64,000 nt of DNA from Streptomyces sp. AC558_RSS880. Lineage in GTDB: Bacteria > Actinomycetota > Actinomycetes > Streptomycetales > Streptomycetaceae. The translations under genes and the position numbers were made by a program. Below the pieces are notes generated by a model that was not told where the DNA came from, ran no database searches, and was given only the letters and a program-made list of their open reading frames with translations. Shown piece by piece: positions 1 through 8,002 of the stretch. The first letter of the stretch is position 1; every line of letters starts with the position of its first letter. The stretch spans positions 549,640 to 613,639 of the forward strand of contig NZ_JAGMUJ010000161.1 of NCBI RefSeq assembly GCF_019049255.1. The letters run 5' to 3'.

Positions 1-1356
1 GGGGGCGAGGCCGCAGGGCAGCGACATGGCCGCGTTGCCCGCCAGGTTGGTGGGGATGGTGCACAGGTCGGCGAGGTACATCGCCATCGGGTCGTCGGCG
101 CGCTCGCCGATCGGGAAGGCGGTGGTCGGGGTCGTCGGGGAGACGATCACGTCGACCTGCTCGAACGCCCGCTCGAACTCCTGCTTGATCAGGGTGCGGA
201 CCTTCTGGGCGCTGCCGTAGTACGCGTCGTAGTAGCCGGAGCTGAGCGCGTACGTGCCGAGCATGATGCGGCGCTTGACCTCGTCGCCGAAGCCGGCCTC
301 ACGGGTCAGCGAGGTGACCTCCTCGGCGGAGTGCGAGCCGTCGTCGCCGGTCCGCAGGCCGTAGCGCAGGCCGTCGAAACGGGCGAGGTTGGAGGAGCAC
401 TCGGAGGGCGCGATCAGGTAGTACGCGGAGAGCGCCAGGTCGAAGGTCGGGCAGTCCAGCTCGACGACCTCGGCGCCCAGCTCCTTCAGCAGCTCGACGG
501 ACTCGTCGAACCGCTGGACGACACCGGCCTGGTACCCCTCGCCGCGGAACTGCTTGACGACGCCGACGCGCATGCCGGCGACGCTGCCGTTGCGGGCGGC
601 CTCGACGACCGGCGGGACCGGGGCGTCGATGGAGGTGGAGTCCATCGGGTCGTGCCCGGCGATCACCTCGTGCAGCAGGGCGGCGTCCAGGACCGTACGG
701 GCACAGGGCCCGCCCTGGTCGAGCGAGGACGAGAAGGCGACCATGCCGTACCGGGACACGGCACCGTACGTCGGCTTCACACCGACGGTGCCGGTGACGG
801 CGGCCGGCTGGCGGATGGAACCGCCGGTGTCGGTGCCGATGGCGAGGGGCGCCTGGAAGGAGGCGAGCGCGGCGGACGAACCACCGCCGGACCCTCCCGG
901 AATCCTGGTGAGGTCCCACGGATTGCCGGTCGGCCCGTAGGCGCTGTTCTCGGTGCTGGACCCCATGGCGAACTCGTCCATGTTGGTCTTGCCGAGGATG
1001 ACGACGTCGGCGGCCTTCAGCCGCTTGGTGAGCGTCGCGTCGTACGGCGGGATCCAGCCCTCGAGGATCTTGGAACCGACGGTGGTCGGGATGCCCTCGG
1101 TGGTGAAGATGTCCTTGAGCGCGAGCGGGACGCCGGCCAGCGGACCGAGCTTCTCGCCCCGGGCCCGCTTCTCGTCGACGGCGCGCGCCTGCGCCAGGGC
1201 GCCCTCACGGTCGACGTGCAGGAAGGCGTGCACCTTCTCGTCGACGGCCTCGATCCGGGCCAGGTGCGCCTCGGTGACCTCTACGGCCGTGAGCTCACCG
1301 GAGGCGATCTTCTCGGCGGTCTCGGCGGCGGTGAGCCTGATGATGTGATCGCTCAT
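1..1356 (-). CDS. gatA: Asp-tRNA(Asn)/Glu-tRNA(Gln) amidotransferase subunit A (3' end outside window)
   Basis: Cytoplasmic amidase subunit of GatCAB. It releases ammonia from glutamine, which is used to amidate Glu-tRNA(Gln) or Asp-tRNA(Asn). About 452 codons are present; the C-terminus lies beyond the window edge. The amidase-signature Ser-cisSer-Lys triad is visible: Lys in VPLALKDIF, the Gly/Ser loop GGSGGGSSAA with the cis-Ser, and the nucleophile Ser in TDTGGSIRQPA. The ATG at 1356 lies 6 bases after the gatC stop, so gatC and gatA form one transcript, and gatB is expected just beyond the edge. Identification is secure; only the C-terminus is unseen. Confidence 0.97.
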   Translation of the reverse strand, partial: MSDHIIRLTAAETAEKIASGELTAVEVTEAHLARIEAVDEKVHAFLHVDREGALAQARAVDEKRARGEKLGPLAGVPLALKDIFTTEGIPTTVGSKILEGWIPPYDATLTKRLKAADVVILGKTNMDEFAMGSSTENSAYGPTGNPWDLTRIPGGSGGGSSAALASFQAPLAIGTDTGGSIRQPAAVTGTVGVKPTYGAVSRYGMVAFSSSLDQGGPCARTVLDAALLHEVIAGHDPMDSTSIDAPVPPVVEAARNGSVAGMRVGVVKQFRGEGYQAGVVQRFDESVELLKELGAEVVELDCPTFDLALSAYYLIAPSECSSNLARFDGLRYGLRTGDDGSHSAEEVTSLTREAGFGDEVKRRIMLGTYALSSGYYDAYYGSAQKVRTLIKQEFERAFEQVDVIVSPTTPTTAFPIGERADDPMAMYLADLCTIPTNLAGNAAMSLPCGLAP

Positions 1357-1362
1357 GGCGGG

Positions 1363-1659
1363 TTACTCCTCCCCCAGGATCTGCGGCACCTTGAAACGCT
1401 GCTGCTCCTGGGCCGGGGCGCCGGAGAGCGCCTGCTCGGGGGTGAGCGAGGGACGGACCTCGTCCGCGCGCATGACGTTCGTCAGCGGGAGCGGGTGCGA
1501 GGTCGGCGGTACGTCTTGGTCGGCGACCTCGCTGACGCGGGCGACCGCGCCGATGATGTCGTCGAGCTGGCCTGCGAAGTGGTCGAGCTCTTCGGGCTTC
1601 AGCTCCAGACGCGCCAGCCGGGCGAGGTGGGCGACCTCCTCGCGCGTGATGCCAGGCAT
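1363..1659 (-). CDS. gatC: Asp-tRNA(Asn)/Glu-tRNA(Gln) amidotransferase subunit C
   Basis: Small 98-residue subunit that wraps round GatA and GatB and stabilises the complex. The N-terminus MPGITREEVAHLARLARLEL matches the GatC family start, followed by the FAGQLDDIIGAV helix and a C-terminal segment ending KVPQILGEE, as is typical for the family (about 95-100 residues). It is the first gene of the gatC-gatA transcript. A TAGGAT -10-like hexamer lies about 40 bases upstream. Nothing unusual was seen. Confidence 0.96.
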   Translation of the reverse strand: MPGITREEVAHLARLARLELKPEELDHFAGQLDDIIGAVARVSEVADQDVPPTSHPLPLTNVMRADEVRPSLTPEQALSGAPAQEQQRFKVPQILGEE

Positions 1660-1699
1660 GCAGCGATCCTCTGGGGTGAGTGTGTGTGTTTTGGGGCCA

Positions 1700-1705
1700 A
1701 TCCTA
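1700..1705 (-). promoter_or_regulatory. possible -10 element for gatC
   Basis: On the minus strand this reads TAGGAT, a good match to the HrdB-type -10 consensus TAnnnT, about 40 bases before the gatC ATG. No convincing -35 hexamer is seen at 16-19 bases, so this is only a suggestion. Confidence 0.3.
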
Positions 1706-1832
1706 TGGGGCGGGGGCCCGTGCCCGTGAAACCCTTTCCGTGGGCCCGCCCTGTCGGACGCCGCGCGGCGTTTCTCCGCGTCGGGGTGCGGGTGCCGGTA
1801 AGCACGCCGTCACCGGCCGCAGACGGCGAGGG

Positions 1833-2417
1833 TCACGTCCGGCGGCGGGCGGCGGGGGCGCGTCCGGCGACGTGTCGGGCGACCGCGTCGACGCCGGGGC
1901 GGGCGTATCGCTCCAGGGAGCGGGCTGGCAGCATCGTGGTGGAGGTGCCGTCCTCGGCGTCGTGCGTCAGGGCACTGTGCCGGAGCCGGTGGAGCGTCCA
2001 GCCGTCCAGGTCATCGATGTCGTCGGGTGAGGCGAGCGGGCCGACCGGCAGCGCCGGGTTGTCGATCGCGGCGATGGGGAGGAGGGGCGGCTTCGCGCCC
2101 CGGCGGGCGGGTCCGGTCGGCGCGAGTTCGCCGACGAGCATCCACCCCCACGTCGTCAGCGAGATCCGGTAGATCCGCGCAGAGGACTTCGCGATCCCGG
2201 CACCAGTGAGGTACCGATCGACCGCCACGGTGTACGACGCGAGTGGGGCGGACACGGGCACGACGCGGGCGTGCGGCAGCCGGTGCGCGCCCCGCTTCCG
2301 AGTTCGATCACTGGTTCGATCGTCGTGCCCGCTCCGCTCTCCCGGCACTGCCGCAGCAAAACCGGCGCCCACTGCGGCAGGCGCAGGCGGGCCGCCTCCC
2401 GTCCGATGGAATGTCAC
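1833..2417 (-). pseudogene. tyrosine-recombinase (phage-type integrase) relic with internal deletion
   Basis: The open frame joins two ends of an integrase. The N-terminal part has a core-binding (SAM-like) segment, VAVDRYLTGAGIAKSSARIY followed by ISLTTWGWML. The C-terminal part has TLHRLRHSALTH (the Arg-x-x-His box) and SLERYARPGVDAVARH, holding the expected nucleophile Tyr. In intact relatives about 200 residues separate these blocks, including the first catalytic Arg; here only some 45 residues remain. The stretch just before the Tyr is also shortened, reading MLPARSLERY where a histidine-containing segment is expected. It therefore cannot be an active recombinase. It marks the gatC-side edge of a small accessory island; a Tn3 relic marks the other side. 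The start codon is uncertain. Confidence 0.72.
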
Positions 2418-2485
2418 GTCATGTGACGCCGAACCGCACTCTCTGCGCGGTTCCTACTCGACCGCACATCGCTGCTGTTCAGGTA

Positions 2486-3328
2486 CTACCGCGTCCACTC
2501 GTACGCGTGATCGGAGACGAATTCGGCAAAGGCGCGCGGCGGACGGCCGGTCAGTTCGAGCACCGCAGTGCTGACCTGGTCCTCGCGTCCCTCCTTGATT
2601 CCGCGCTCGACGGCGGCAAGGGCGGCAGCGAACTCCGTCGGCATTCCGGAGGCACGGTAGGCGGCAGCCTGTTCCTCCTCCGTAATACGCTCCACCCGAA
2701 CCTGTCTGCCGGTCTGCGCGGTGATGATCTGCGCGGCCTGTGGATAGCTCATCCCGTGCGGCCCGGTGATCAGGTAGTCGCTTCGAGCGTCCACCCCCAG
2801 GTCGGCCAGCAGCGCGGCAGCACTGGCCGCGATGTCCCGCGCATCGACCCACCCCAGCTTGCCGTCACCGGCTGCGGTGCGGATCTCACCGTGTCGATGG
2901 AGGTGCTCGGCCAGTGGGTGCGGGCGCAGGAAGTTCTGCATGAAGCCGGACGCGCGGAGCACGACGCCTCCGGGCTGAGCCTGAACCCGAGCGGCCATCT
3001 CCACAGCGCTGGGCGCGTTCGGCAGCACAATGGCGGAGCCGAGCATCACGAGGCGCTGGACACCGGCCCGCTGCGCTTGGCGCAGGAAGGGCTCGACCAG
3101 CGGCAGCGGGTCCACACTCTCCACCGGAGGAAGCAGGAAGACCCGGTCCGTCCCGTCGAGCGCGGGTCCGTACGTGGTCGGGTCGTTCCAGTCGAAGCGG
3201 ATCGCGTCAGGATCGGCTGCGGCCGGGGTCCGGCCGGCGGCCCGAGCCCGCACACCAGCGTCGCGGAGCACTTGCACCAGCGTCTTGCCGGTCTTGCCGG
3301 TCCCTCCGGTCACGAGCACTCCGGACAT
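2486..3328 (-). CDS. NmrA-like NAD(P)-binding oxidoreductase
   Basis: 280-residue atypical short-chain dehydrogenase. The N-terminal VLVTGGTGKTGKTLV is the glycine-rich dinucleotide-binding turn of the NmrA/HSCARG group. The LRASGFMQNFLRP segment is characteristic of this subfamily, in which the usual Tyr-x-x-x-Lys pair is often missing. Proteins of this type are NAD(P)H sensors or quinone/ketone reductases; the substrate cannot be read from sequence. Its ATG shares one base with the stop of the upstream NTF2-fold gene (TGATG), so the two are translationally coupled. The divergent MmyB-type regulator next door is the usual partner of such oxidoreductases in Streptomyces. Confidence 0.85.
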   Translation of the reverse strand: MSGVLVTGGTGKTGKTLVQVLRDAGVRARAAGRTPAAADPDAIRFDWNDPTTYGPALDGTDRVFLLPPVESVDPLPLVEPFLRQAQRAGVQRLVMLGSAIVLPNAPSAVEMAARVQAQPGGVVLRASGFMQNFLRPHPLAEHLHRHGEIRTAAGDGKLGWVDARDIAASAAALLADLGVDARSDYLITGPHGMSYPQAAQIITAQTGRQVRVERITEEEQAAAYRASGMPTEFAAALAAVERGIKEGREDQVSTAVLELTGRPPRAFAEFVSDHAYEWTR

Positions 3329-3771
3329 CAGGCGTCCTTCCTTTCGAGCGAGTCGATCAGCCCGGCGAGACCCCCGGCAGCGGCGGCCGCCGACAGCGGG
3401 CTCCAGTAATCCCGATACAGAGCGATCAGCCCGTCACGGACCGTGAGAACCACGATGTAGTCCAGGCGGTAGGGCTGGGAGGTGGCCACGGTGCGGCCGG
3501 TGGCCGTCCACTCCACCACGACGGTGTCCGTTTGATCCGTGGGCCGCACGGTAAGCGCGGTCACCTCCTTCATGTCCATCAGCTCCGGATAGTGAGCGAG
3601 ATAGGCGCGCACCTCCTCACGTCCGCGGAGAACGCGAGGGGAACTCCCGGCCGCGAAAGGGAATTCCGCAATTCCGTCAGGCACCCACAGATCTGCCACG
3701 GCGTCCATGTCTTTGGCCAGCATCAGGTCGATCATGCGGCGAAAAATTTCCTCAGGCGTGCTGGACACCAT
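3328..3771 (-). CDS. SnoaL/NTF2-fold protein
   Basis: 147 residues from the ATG at 3771, chosen because AGGAG stands just upstream; an in-frame start 24 codons earlier has no such site. Sequence TPEEIFRRMIDLMLAKDMDAVADLW, then the FPFAAGS and RVLRGREEVRAYL segments and a C-terminal sheet ending GLIALYRDYWSP, fits the cone-shaped NTF2/SnoaL fold (limonene-epoxide-hydrolase-like group). Members are small hydrolases, isomerases or ligand binders; no catalytic assignment is possible. It is the first gene of the pair with the NmrA-like oxidoreductase and divergent from the regulator at 3898. Confidence 0.8.
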   Translation of the reverse strand: MVSSTPEEIFRRMIDLMLAKDMDAVADLWVPDGIAEFPFAAGSSPRVLRGREEVRAYLAHYPELMDMKEVTALTVRPTDQTDTVVVEWTATGRTVATSQPYRLDYIVVLTVRDGLIALYRDYWSPLSAAAAAGGLAGLIDSLERKDA

Positions 3772-3897
3772 TTCTCCTCGTATTCGACAAACCGGCCGGA
3801 CCACCATGCACAGCAGATGTGTGGGCGCGGAACGGACGGCCAAGCCCCGGACCGACAGTGCGAGGCTCAGCTGCCCCTCCTGTGACAGGGTGGAAGG

Positions 3898-4725
3898 GTG
3901 ACCAGCCAGGAACTCGCAGACTTTCTCCGCCGCCGCCGCGAGGACCTGCGGCCAGAAGACGTGCCGGCCGAAGCGACGCTTCCACCGAGCCGGCGCGCCC
4001 GTCGCACACCCGGACTGCGCCGCGAAGAGGTAGCCGCCCTGGCACAGGTGTCGGTGAGCTACTACGAACGACTGGAACAGGCACGGGCGCCCAGGCCCTC
4101 ACCGCAGGTGCTGTCCGCGCTGGCGACGGCTCTCCAGCTCACTGGAGCAGAGCGTGACCATCTGGCCCGTGTGGCCGGACAAGTGCTGCCGGCGGAGAAC
4201 GACGGCGCGCCGGAGCACGTACCCGAGGACGCCCGACAACTACTCGGCAGACTTGACGGCATCCCTGCCTACATCGTCAACGACCGGCAAGACATCGTCG
4301 CCTGGAACGCAGCAGCCGCGGCTCTGATCACAGACTTCTCTCGTCTCACACCTGACGAGCGCAACCTCACGCGCATCTCGACGAGATTCCGTGGCACCCT
4401 CTGCACCGGCGCGCCCGGTTCAGAGCCCGATTTCTCTCAGCAAGTGGCCGCCCAATTGCGCGCGGCCAGCGTTCGGTACCCCACGGACAACGTGCTTGCA
4501 GAGCTGATCAACGAGTTCGCGACCCACGATCCGGATTTTGCGAGCAGTTGGCGCAATCACGCTGTGCGCCCCATGCCCAGCGTGCGAAAAAACCTACATC
4601 ACCCCAGACTGGGCGAGCTGGAAATCGACCGGCACACCCTCAGCCTGCCCGGCTCAGGTTTCTCCTTGGTGATGTACACGGCAGAAGCCGGCAGCCCCAG
4701 CGCCGCCGCACTGAAGAGCCTCTGA
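3898..4725 (+). CDS. MmyB-type helix-turn-helix transcriptional regulator
   Basis: 275 residues, GTG start. The N-terminal HTH (residues about 8-80) carries RTPGLRREEVAALAQVSVSYYERLEQ, the signature of the XRE regulators that have an MmyB ligand-binding domain. The C-terminal domain has YIVNDRQDIVAWNAAAAAL, typical of this PAS-like domain, which in related structures binds a fatty acid. The LASSW-type block is seen as FASSWRNHAV. In Streptomyces these regulators usually sit back to back with the NAD(P)-dependent enzyme they control, and that is the arrangement here: 126 bases separate it from the divergent NTF2/NmrA pair, and the operator should lie in 3772-3897. The inducer is unknown. Confidence 0.88.
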   Translation: MTSQELADFLRRRREDLRPEDVPAEATLPPSRRARRTPGLRREEVAALAQVSVSYYERLEQARAPRPSPQVLSALATALQLTGAERDHLARVAGQVLPAENDGAPEHVPEDARQLLGRLDGIPAYIVNDRQDIVAWNAAAAALITDFSRLTPDERNLTRISTRFRGTLCTGAPGSEPDFSQQVAAQLRAASVRYPTDNVLAELINEFATHDPDFASSWRNHAVRPMPSVRKNLHHPRLGELEIDRHTLSLPGSGFSLVMYTAEAGSPSAAALKSL

Positions 4726-4739
4726 CCGCTGCCACTACG

Positions 4740-5215
4740 GAAGACACCGCGTCCGCCGAGGTCGTTCACGTACACCAGGGCCGATTACGGAATCCGCGGG
4801 CACAGCACGAAAACCTCCTGCTCGTCGCGCCGGTTCGAGGCGATCTCCCCGCCCTCGCAGGTCCTCGTCCGGGTTGCGCCACTTGTCGGCGCCGACCACC
4901 CGGATCTCCTTGCACTTGAGCTGATCACGCAGGGCCTGGAAGGCGACGGCCGCGTAGACCATGCGCACCACCCGTCGCCGGCCCCGTTTGTCGGTACGGT
5001 GCACGGCCACCGCCCGGTCCCCGCCCATCGCCTTGTGGACCGGCACCGTATCGCCCAGCGGGTAGTATGTGGTGTTTTCCCCGCGTTCGCGTACCGCGCC
5101 ACCAGCGCCAGGGCCTCGACAACCGGCCGGTGGGCCTGGTGGGAAGAGCGGAACTCCATCACGTCCAGCAGCTTGGTCAGCCCCCGCCGGTAGACCGGCC
5201 CCGAGTCCTGAAGGT
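4740..5215 (-). pseudogene. Tn3-family transposase (TnpA) relic
   Basis: Pieces of a Tn3-type TnpA can be read in order on the minus strand: LTKLLDVMEFRSSHQAHRPV, ALALVARYANAGK, then in another frame TTYYPLGDTVPVHKAMGG, TDKRGRRRVVRMVY, ALRDQLKCKEIRVVGADKW and NPDEDL. After a jump come GGEIASNRRDEQEVFVLC and, behind an in-frame stop, SALVYVND, both resembling the TnpA C-terminus. A one-base insertion near 5075 breaks the frame, a large internal stretch after NPDEDL is missing, and a stop near 4785 truncates it. It is dead. No terminal inverted repeats were recognised. It closes the accessory island that starts with the integrase relic. Confidence 0.75.
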
Positions 5216-5444
5216 GACGGCGGCAGGCAGCCGCCGGCGGCGCGGAGGGGACGGGGCGGGGGTGGCCGCCCGCAGTGGCCGGCGCGTCCGCGCCCTCAGC
5301 CCCTCCAAGAAACGTGATCCGCGCCGGTGTCCGAGGACGGACACCCCCGACGCGGCCCCGCCCCACCCACCGGCCGTAGGCGCTACGCGCGCCCCCACCG
5401 GACCGAACGCTGCGCCGCAGGCATCCCACCCGCGGCGCCGCAGG

Positions 5445-7742
5445 CTATTCGTCGGCCGTGGTCGTCGCGGCCGGGAGCGCGGCGGCCGGCCGCTGCCAGC
5501 CACGGGAGCCGCGGGCGAGGAGCCAGGCCGTCGTCTCCTCGGGCGGCATCGCCGCGGCGACCAGCCAGCCCTGGACCGCGTCGCAGCGAAGATCGCGCAG
5601 CCGCTCCCACGTCTCGTCGTCCTCCACCCCCTCCGCGACGACGAGCAGGCCCAGCGAATGCGCCAGATCGACGGTGCACCGCACGATCTCCGCGTCCTCG
5701 GCGTCCACGGCCAGCCGGGCCACGAACGACCGGTCGATCTTCAGCTCGCTGACCGGCAGCCGCCGCAGATGCACCAACGACGAGTACCCCGTACCGAAGT
5801 CGTCCAGGGACATCTTCACGCCGTGCCCGGTCAGGGCGTTCAGGGTGTCGGCGGCGCGCTGCGGGTCCTCCAGGAGGACGTGCTCGGTGATCTCCAGCTG
5901 GAGGGCTCCCGCCGGGACGCCGTGCCGGGCCAGCCGGGCCGCGACGGAGCCGGCGAAGCCGGGGGTGTGGACGTCGCGCGGGGAGACGTTGACCGCGACC
6001 GGCACGAACAGCCCCTGGGCCCGCCACTTGGCGACCTGCCCCAGCGCGGTCTCCAGCACGTACTCGGTGAGGTGCGGCATCAGCCCGGACGACTCGGCGA
6101 TCGCTATGAACTCGTCCGGCGGCACCTTCCCCCGCTCCGGATGCACCCACCGCACCAGCGCCTCGAGCCCCGCGACCTGCCCGTCGAAGCGGACCTTGGG
6201 CTGGTAGTGCAGCTCGACCTCCCGGGCGTCCAGCGCCCGCCGCAGGTCCCCCAGCAGCCCCAGCCGGTCGGGAGTGTTGGAGTCCCGCTTGGACTCGTAC
6301 GCCTCGACCCCCGTACGGTCCCGCTTGGCCTGGTACATCGCCACGTCCGCCCGCCGCAACAGCCCCTCCGCGTCGTCCGCGTGGTCGGGAAAGACGGCGA
6401 CTCCCGCACTCGCCTCCAGGACGAGGGTGAGCCCGTCGAGGTCGAGCGGGGAGCTGAGGGCGGCGACGAGGCCGCGGGCGACGCGGGTCGCGGACGTCGT
6501 GGAGTCGGCGACGGGCAGTAAGACGGCGAACTCGTCACCGCCGAGCCGCGCGGCCTCCGCCCCGCGCGGCAGGGCGAGTCTGAGCCGGTCGGCTATCTGC
6601 AGCAGCAGCCGGTCACCGGCGAGATGCCCGAGGGTGTCGTTGACCGACCGGAACCGGTCCAGGTCGATCAGCATGAGCGCGGCACGGGCGCCGATCCGCT
6701 CGGCGTCGTCCAGCGCGGTCCAGATGCGTTCCAGCAGCCACTGCCGGTTGGGCAGTCCGGTCAGCGGATCGCGCAGCTGCTCCTCGGCCCGCGCGCGGGC
6801 TATCCACAGGGTGGAGTCGAGGGCGATCAGCGGAATGGAGAAGAGCGGCAGCAGCACCGGCTTGGCGACCGCGACCACGCACACCAGGGGCGCTATACCG
6901 AGCAGGGCGACCGCGACGAGCCCCTGCCGGGCCAGAGCGGTACGGGCCACGGTCGGCAGCCCCGCGCGCGGGGTGTGCAGATACCAGAGCAGCGTGCGCG
7001 TGACCACGAGGTACGTGACGGCGACCAGCACCACTCCCGGCGCGGTGTACGGCGTCCAGGTGTCCGGAGTCGACGGCGACTCGACGGACGGCACCCAGCC
7101 GAACGCGGCCAGCACCAGCGCCCCGGCGCCGATGCCGAGCAGGTCCACCGCGCCGTGCAGCACGCCCTGCCGCCAGCGGCCCCGCCGGGCCACGCCGACG
7201 AGCACGACGACGGTGAGGCTGATCATCCCGGCCGCGACCCAGCCGTAGAGCAGCAGCACGGCAAGGGTGAGGGCGGCGCCCGAGCCGGTGCCTCCCCACC
7301 AGCGGGAGCGGCCCAGCATCACCAGATGACCGACGATGATTCCGGTCAGCACGGCCAGGGACCAGCCGACGGTGCCGGACGGGAAGAGCGCGTGGCCTCC
7401 GGTGAACGCCCGCAGGAAGCCGACGCCCAGCACGAAACCGGCGGCGGCGACGACCGCCGTGGGCAACGCGGGCCAGGACGGGTGCCGTTCCGCGTCCGAC
7501 TCGGACAACTCGGCCAGCCCGGGACCGTGTCCGCGTCCGTGTCCGGTAACCGACTGCCCGGCACCCCGCACGTCCGCCCCACGCGCATCCGCCCCGCGCG
7601 TGTCCGCGGTACGCGCCCCGGTGCGCCCCATTGCGCCCGGTCGCCCCGCGGGCCGCCCGTCCTCACGGCCGCGCAGCCATGCGACCGCCATGCGGCGCAG
7701 ACGCAGCCGTGAGCCCGGGGCGGCGCTCTCGGTCGGTTCCAT
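5445..7742 (-). CDS. rmdB: membrane GGDEF-EAL protein, RmdB-like
   Basis: 765 residues from the ATG at 7742, preceded by GGGAGAGGG; in-frame starts further upstream lack a ribosome site. Seven or eight hydrophobic helices (residues about 85-290) precede a GGDEF domain with an intact RLGGDEFAVLL site near residue 400. The EAL domain follows, with the metal-binding and catalytic motifs intact: EALVRW near 526, NVSPRDV, EITEHVLL, DDFGTGYSSL, KIDRSFV and VAEGVED. It should make and/or degrade cyclic di-GMP. Its place beside ligA matches S. coelicolor rmdB (SCO5495), from memory a phosphodiesterase acting in morphological development. The symbol rests on synteny and architecture, not on an alignment. 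Confidence 0.85.
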   Translation of the reverse strand: MEPTESAAPGSRLRLRRMAVAWLRGREDGRPAGRPGAMGRTGARTADTRGADARGADVRGAGQSVTGHGRGHGPGLAELSESDAERHPSWPALPTAVVAAAGFVLGVGFLRAFTGGHALFPSGTVGWSLAVLTGIIVGHLVMLGRSRWWGGTGSGAALTLAVLLLYGWVAAGMISLTVVVLVGVARRGRWRQGVLHGAVDLLGIGAGALVLAAFGWVPSVESPSTPDTWTPYTAPGVVLVAVTYLVVTRTLLWYLHTPRAGLPTVARTALARQGLVAVALLGIAPLVCVVAVAKPVLLPLFSIPLIALDSTLWIARARAEEQLRDPLTGLPNRQWLLERIWTALDDAERIGARAALMLIDLDRFRSVNDTLGHLAGDRLLLQIADRLRLALPRGAEAARLGGDEFAVLLPVADSTTSATRVARGLVAALSSPLDLDGLTLVLEASAGVAVFPDHADDAEGLLRRADVAMYQAKRDRTGVEAYESKRDSNTPDRLGLLGDLRRALDAREVELHYQPKVRFDGQVAGLEALVRWVHPERGKVPPDEFIAIAESSGLMPHLTEYVLETALGQVAKWRAQGLFVPVAVNVSPRDVHTPGFAGSVAARLARHGVPAGALQLEITEHVLLEDPQRAADTLNALTGHGVKMSLDDFGTGYSSLVHLRRLPVSELKIDRSFVARLAVDAEDAEIVRCTVDLAHSLGLLVVAEGVEDDETWERLRDLRCDAVQGWLVAAAMPPEETTAWLLARGSRGWQRPAAALPAATTTADE

Positions 7743-8002
7743 TCCCGTCCCTCTCCCAGCCGGCGGTGCCCACGCCACGCGGCCCGATGCCCGACGACCC
7801 TCAGCGGCTCCGCGGTGGAAAGCCCTTACCCCGGACCCCTCGCGAGTACGGGGTTGCCCCGACCGCAGCTGGGCACGGCAGGCGCACATCTCAACAGTAG
7901 GCCGCACAGGGCCTGTACGGGCACCGGTCGCCGACGGTTGCCCGAATGCGCCCCAGCCACCCGTATGCATCTGGTATGCGCCGATCGGGTGGTCTTCAAC
8001 CG

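Noticed and set aside
331..2172. Long plus-strand frame (613 codons) over gatA and gatC
   Set aside because: Antisense shadow of gatA/gatC; Arg/Gly/Asp-rich composition with no family motif, while the minus strand codes for clear GatA and GatC.
3772..3843. Longer start for the NTF2-fold protein
   Set aside because: The extra 24 residues are not part of the fold and the ATG at 3771 has the only good ribosome site.
5216..5444. A gene between the Tn3 relic and rmdB
   Set aside because: Both strands show only Pro/Arg-rich frames without motifs or ribosome sites; nothing supported in this 229-base gap.
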